A stretch of DNA of 64,000 nt from Diphasiastrum complanatum (Eukaryota; Streptophyta; Lycopodiopsida; Lycopodiales; Lycopodiaceae). The translations under genes and the position numbers were made by a program. The notes beneath the pieces were generated by a model. That model was not told the DNA's origin. It saw only the letters and a program-made list of their open reading frames with translations, and did not search any database. The stretch lies in assembly GCA_029204225.1 (NCBI GenBank), contig CM055106.1:42984368-43048367 (forward strand), in the 5' to 3' direction. Below are positions 60,687-64,000 of this stretch, piece by piece (the first letter of the stretch is position 1; every line of letters starts with the position of its first letter).

Positions 60687-60806
60687 TAGTTGTTAGGAAA
60701 AACAACATTCTTGCTCATTTCTCAAGCTATCCGTGAGATTTTTCTTGCAATTTCCACCTCCATTGAGGTCACACTACCTCAGGCTGAATACAGTGATTTT
60801 TTGCAC

Positions 60807-60979
<173 letters not shown>

Positions 60980-61024
60980 TTTGCAAGGGGGTGCGATTTT
61001 CATGTAAGCTATGTACATCATTCA

Positions 61025-61718
61025 TGTGAGAAATTGCCAAAAATTGGCAAATCTAGCTTGATCATAATCATGTAGATTGTACATAGGTGGGTCCCACATG
61101 TGTGAATCCATGAAGCCACGTGGGAAACCTATAATGGAGTAGGTTAGATCATGTCTAAAAAAGTGGGTCAAGTTTATTTGGTAGGGATTCCTACTTTATA
61201 GGACCTAATTCCTAGATTTATGGAGTAGGTTGACCAACTAGCCACCAATATGGCAAGACTCTAGGAATGAGGCTAGAATGGCAAATTAGGGCAAGAAAGC
61301 CAAATCAACTTCCTTATTAGATGCTAGAAATTCACCTAACTTTAGAGAGGAGGAGGTTTTTCTATGTATCCAATCCTCCATAGTGAACACTTAGATTGTT
61401 TTTGAGAGCTCATTGGCAAAACTCGAGTTCTACATTATGTACTTTGATGATTTTTGGATCTAAGCAAGAACAAAGTATGTTTCATTTTATTTTCAGTCTA
61501 CAAGTTGTACTGATGAATACTTTTTTACACGTGTGTGGGCTGTACTTTGCTTTTGATTAATCATTTTAGATTGCTCTTGATTGATACATGCTAAATTGTT
61601 GATCTAGATCTCAATTAAATCTATTGTCTAGTTTGTATTTGTTTTATGATCAATCAATCAATCACTCTTGTGAGGTATTAATGCACTCATTTAAGGTCCA
61701 AAGTACTATACTTTGACA
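61025..61718 (+). repeat. Copia solo LTR inside the CACTA element
   Basis: 694 bp, TGTGAGAAATTG...TTTGACA, flanked on both sides by 'attca' (61020..61024 and 61719..61723), a perfect 5-bp target duplication. Words such as 'gtacat', 'acatgtgtg' and 'acacgtgtg' resemble the LTR of the complete copia at 43.5 kb, so it is a relative. No internal region is present: unequal recombination between its two LTRs would leave this. Confidence 0.88.
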
Positions 61719-61780
61719 ATTCACATATTAAACTATTTGTACATGTAATTTTGTACATGTTTGTTATATCGTAACACATT

Positions 61781-62652
61781 TTGTTCTTTCTCATTCTATA
61801 CAAAAAATACAATGCATTGTGGACGCATGGAATACACTTTCATACGGAGCGCATTGACAAACATAGAAACACCTATGATTGTGGAGTTGTGGCAAATTTT
61901 ATCCAAGAGAGTCGAGCAAGCACGATTGACACCAATTTACTCTCTTCTCAACTTGATTATTGTGGGACAATCAATGACATTCTCGAAGTTGGATTTAGGC
62001 AATTCAACTTTTCATATTTGATGTCAAATGGTTTAAAGTTATTTGCAATGGTCCCAATCAACTGTCAGGAAAGATGAGAGTGGTTATTTTACCATTGACT
62101 CCACCAAGTTTTGGACGGATCAAAGCGATACATTTGTTTTTCCTCAACAATGTGAGCAAATATATTTCTTTTATGTCTTCAAGATTTCTATGCACTTTTG
62201 TTGTCAATCAATTGATTTTCAATATACTGCAAAAAATGTATTATATTGTGTGTATACCCAGGCCCAGATGGTGGTACATGATTCAAGTCACTTCTCGAAG
62301 TAGAAGAATTTTTGAAGATAGAGATGTCATGGAGGACATGGCGTTGCCAACTAATGCCCCTGAACAAGATCGTGATGGACTCTATGACACATTTTTGGAG
62401 GATCATGTGCAAGTTTCACAAGCTAATGATGATATTGAGCGTGATGCATTATCATCGGATGGATCGATGACACACAACACACCTTTTCGATCTCCCTCGT
62501 TGTCACCATCGCCATTAGCTTGTGAAGATCAATTTATTAATAACGAAGCTTTAGGAAATATTTTGGTAGAATTAGAGATAGACTCGATTGGTTTTGCAGA
62601 TTTTTCACATGATGATGTGACAAATGATAACGAGGAACCACCAAATGAATAA
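61781..62652 (+). pseudogene. CACTA downstream coding region (DUF4216-like) with acidic tail
   Basis: The frame 61781..62077 carries 'HRNTYDCGVVANF', 'LDYCGTINDILEVGFRQFNF' and, in the next frame, 'DESGYFTIDSTKFWTDQSD' and 'CEQIYF'. These match the DUF4216-type domain encoded after TNP2 in plant CACTA elements. About 90 bp of unrelated sequence (62160-62255) interrupts the domain before it resumes as 'PRPRWWYMIQVTSRSRRIFE'. The frame 62074..62652 ends with an acidic, Ser-rich tail and TAA. The interruption may be an unspliced intron or an insertion. Confidence 0.75.
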
Positions 62653-64000
62653 GTGAGACAATATGATGTATTCCAACTTATTGTAATATTAATCAAATTG
62701 CTCACATATGCAATTGCACTTCATTATTTGATTAGTTGACATCAAACAAGAAGTCGACACTTGTGAGTACACAGATTGCGGTCATGATATTTTTGTGATA
62801 CATACATTTATTTATTCACTTGTGGATATGGCAATTATTGTTGATAGAAAATGGAATTCAATGTGTTGATAAACAGCCATTTTCAAAAGTGATATCCATT
62901 TACATTCTGTAACATACCGTGGTTTATATCGGGGTTCCTTTTTTTCATTAGTCACAGTATTACCCTCAGTGAGCAGAGTATTCTGCAATGCCTCTTGGCC
63001 TGCTTGACCCTCTCTATAACCCTCCCTATAACCCTCCTTGAAGATATTCTCTAATAGAGATACTCTCTAATAGAGATGTTGTCTTTATCGATGATCAATT
63101 GATCGACTTGAAAGGCAAGATGATAAGTCAAATGTTTACATATTTGACAATCAGACTATGATCCAATTTGAACAAAGTAATTTGTTGCTGTCCAACCATT
63201 CAAACATTAATCATGTTTCAAATTATGCTCGCACATGAACATGTAATGTGTATTGAAATAAAAATCAAAACTTGCACCTGTAGCTCATATAGCCTATCAG
63301 GGTTCAAAGTGTAGATTATGGATATATCAAAAAAAAATCAGGCAAATTAGTTGAAAATATGTCAATAACGTGTTTGGCAAGCTGGACTTGTGGATAGAGT
63401 ACTCACTCGACCCACCATCCAACTCCAAGAAAGCTGAAAAGTTTCCAACTATATGCCCTATGAAACTAATGAAGCAATTTTAGCAACCCATATTTTTAAT
63501 CATCTGGAGTGGCTATAGGCTTTGGCAGCCAAGCGCCGAGCGGTATCTGAAATCAGGTATCTGGTCTCGAGTCTCAAGGATCTTGGCTGCCAGCCAAGCA
63601 ATATATTATCTGGGCTGTCTTGTCTCGAGTCTCAAGGAGCTTAGGAAATATGCGTTGTCGAATATTGTTGGAATCTGGCAGTTGTTGCGTGTTTAAACCA
63701 CTAACTGTGATCTAATGTTAAAGTTAGGTTCTTTTACTCAATAAGTTCATATAAAACATATCTATATTGTTCATCGACTGGCCGCAGTTAGCAAATTGCA
63801 GCGTAGATTGTCTTTTTAATTTCGGTGTGTGCATCGTGCAGAGTTGAAACGTGAGCCTTGTCACTTGAGAGTGGAAATATTCAATGTATTTTGAGTGGAC
63901 ATTGCAGAATTTCATCTGTGATGGGTTTGACAGTCTAGAAGTCAGAATGTACAGTGATGGTGGTACACAAACAGGATTCTGCTTTTCTAGAGCAAGAAGA
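62653..64000. other. Intergenic, no gene seen
   Basis: Only small tandem duplications are visible, for example 'taaccctcc.tataaccctcc' (~63017-63043), 'ctctaatagagat' twice (~63050-63080), and 'gtctcgagtctcaagga' twice (~63565 and 63620). Confidence 0.4.

Overview
This window looks like a stretch of plant (angiosperm-type) nuclear DNA. It is AT-rich, very poor in genes and packed with decayed, nested transposable elements. Evidence for a plant is the Ty1/copia elements primed by initiator Met-tRNA (TGGTATCAGAGC), the gypsy-type elements with Asp-tRNA-like primer sites, a Helitron with Rep and Pif1-type helicase remnants, a CACTA/En-Spm TNP2 transposase, and a KDM3/JMJ25-type histone demethylase fragment typical of plants. 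I cannot name the species. The only intact host gene I can support is a single-exon multi-pass membrane protein gene at 52882..53859 (minus strand).

Layout. 0.86-7.7 kb: copy A of a gag-only (non-autonomous) LTR retrotransposon family on the minus strand, with a leader minisatellite and an extra Q-rich/coiled-coil reading frame. 8.2-9.96 kb: a decayed, unrecognised coding region on the minus strand. 9.98-20.7 kb: a second LTR element (C) whose two LTR copies bracket a nest containing copy B of the gag-only family (11.55-16.98 kb, with a ~1 kb internal inversion relative to A), a GC-rich foldback, a (TC)n/(CA)n microsatellite and a copia pol remnant. 20.7-25.1 kb: an LTR-like promoter/leader with T-rich repeats, followed by broken low-complexity reading frames. 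25.5-29.7 kb: microsatellite, copia scraps on both strands, a foldback and a third fragment of the gag-only family. 29.96-34.3 kb: a dead Helitron (minus strand) lacking the Walker A part of its helicase. 34.3-37.25 kb: duplications and a (GA)n-rich satellite. 39.5-42.8 kb: microsatellite, a copia LTR with primer site, a GC-rich repeat, a 455-bp tandem duplication and a JmjC-demethylase fragment.

43.5-49.6 kb holds a complete 6.1-kb copia element with both LTRs and a perfect 5-bp target duplication; it is inactivated by stops, frameshifts and a lost integrase glutamate. A truncated copia follows at 50.3-51.6 kb, then the intact membrane protein gene. 54-57.5 kb is intergenic, with a perfect 19-bp hairpin and a G-quadruplex-type tract. 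58.2-62.65 kb is a decayed CACTA element carrying a large (GA)n microsatellite and a copia solo LTR with its own target duplication.

Most of the parts do not act together. The gag-only family would depend on enzymes supplied by an autonomous gypsy relative, and the other elements are each broken. All coordinates and similarities were read by eye, so element edges without target duplications are approximate.
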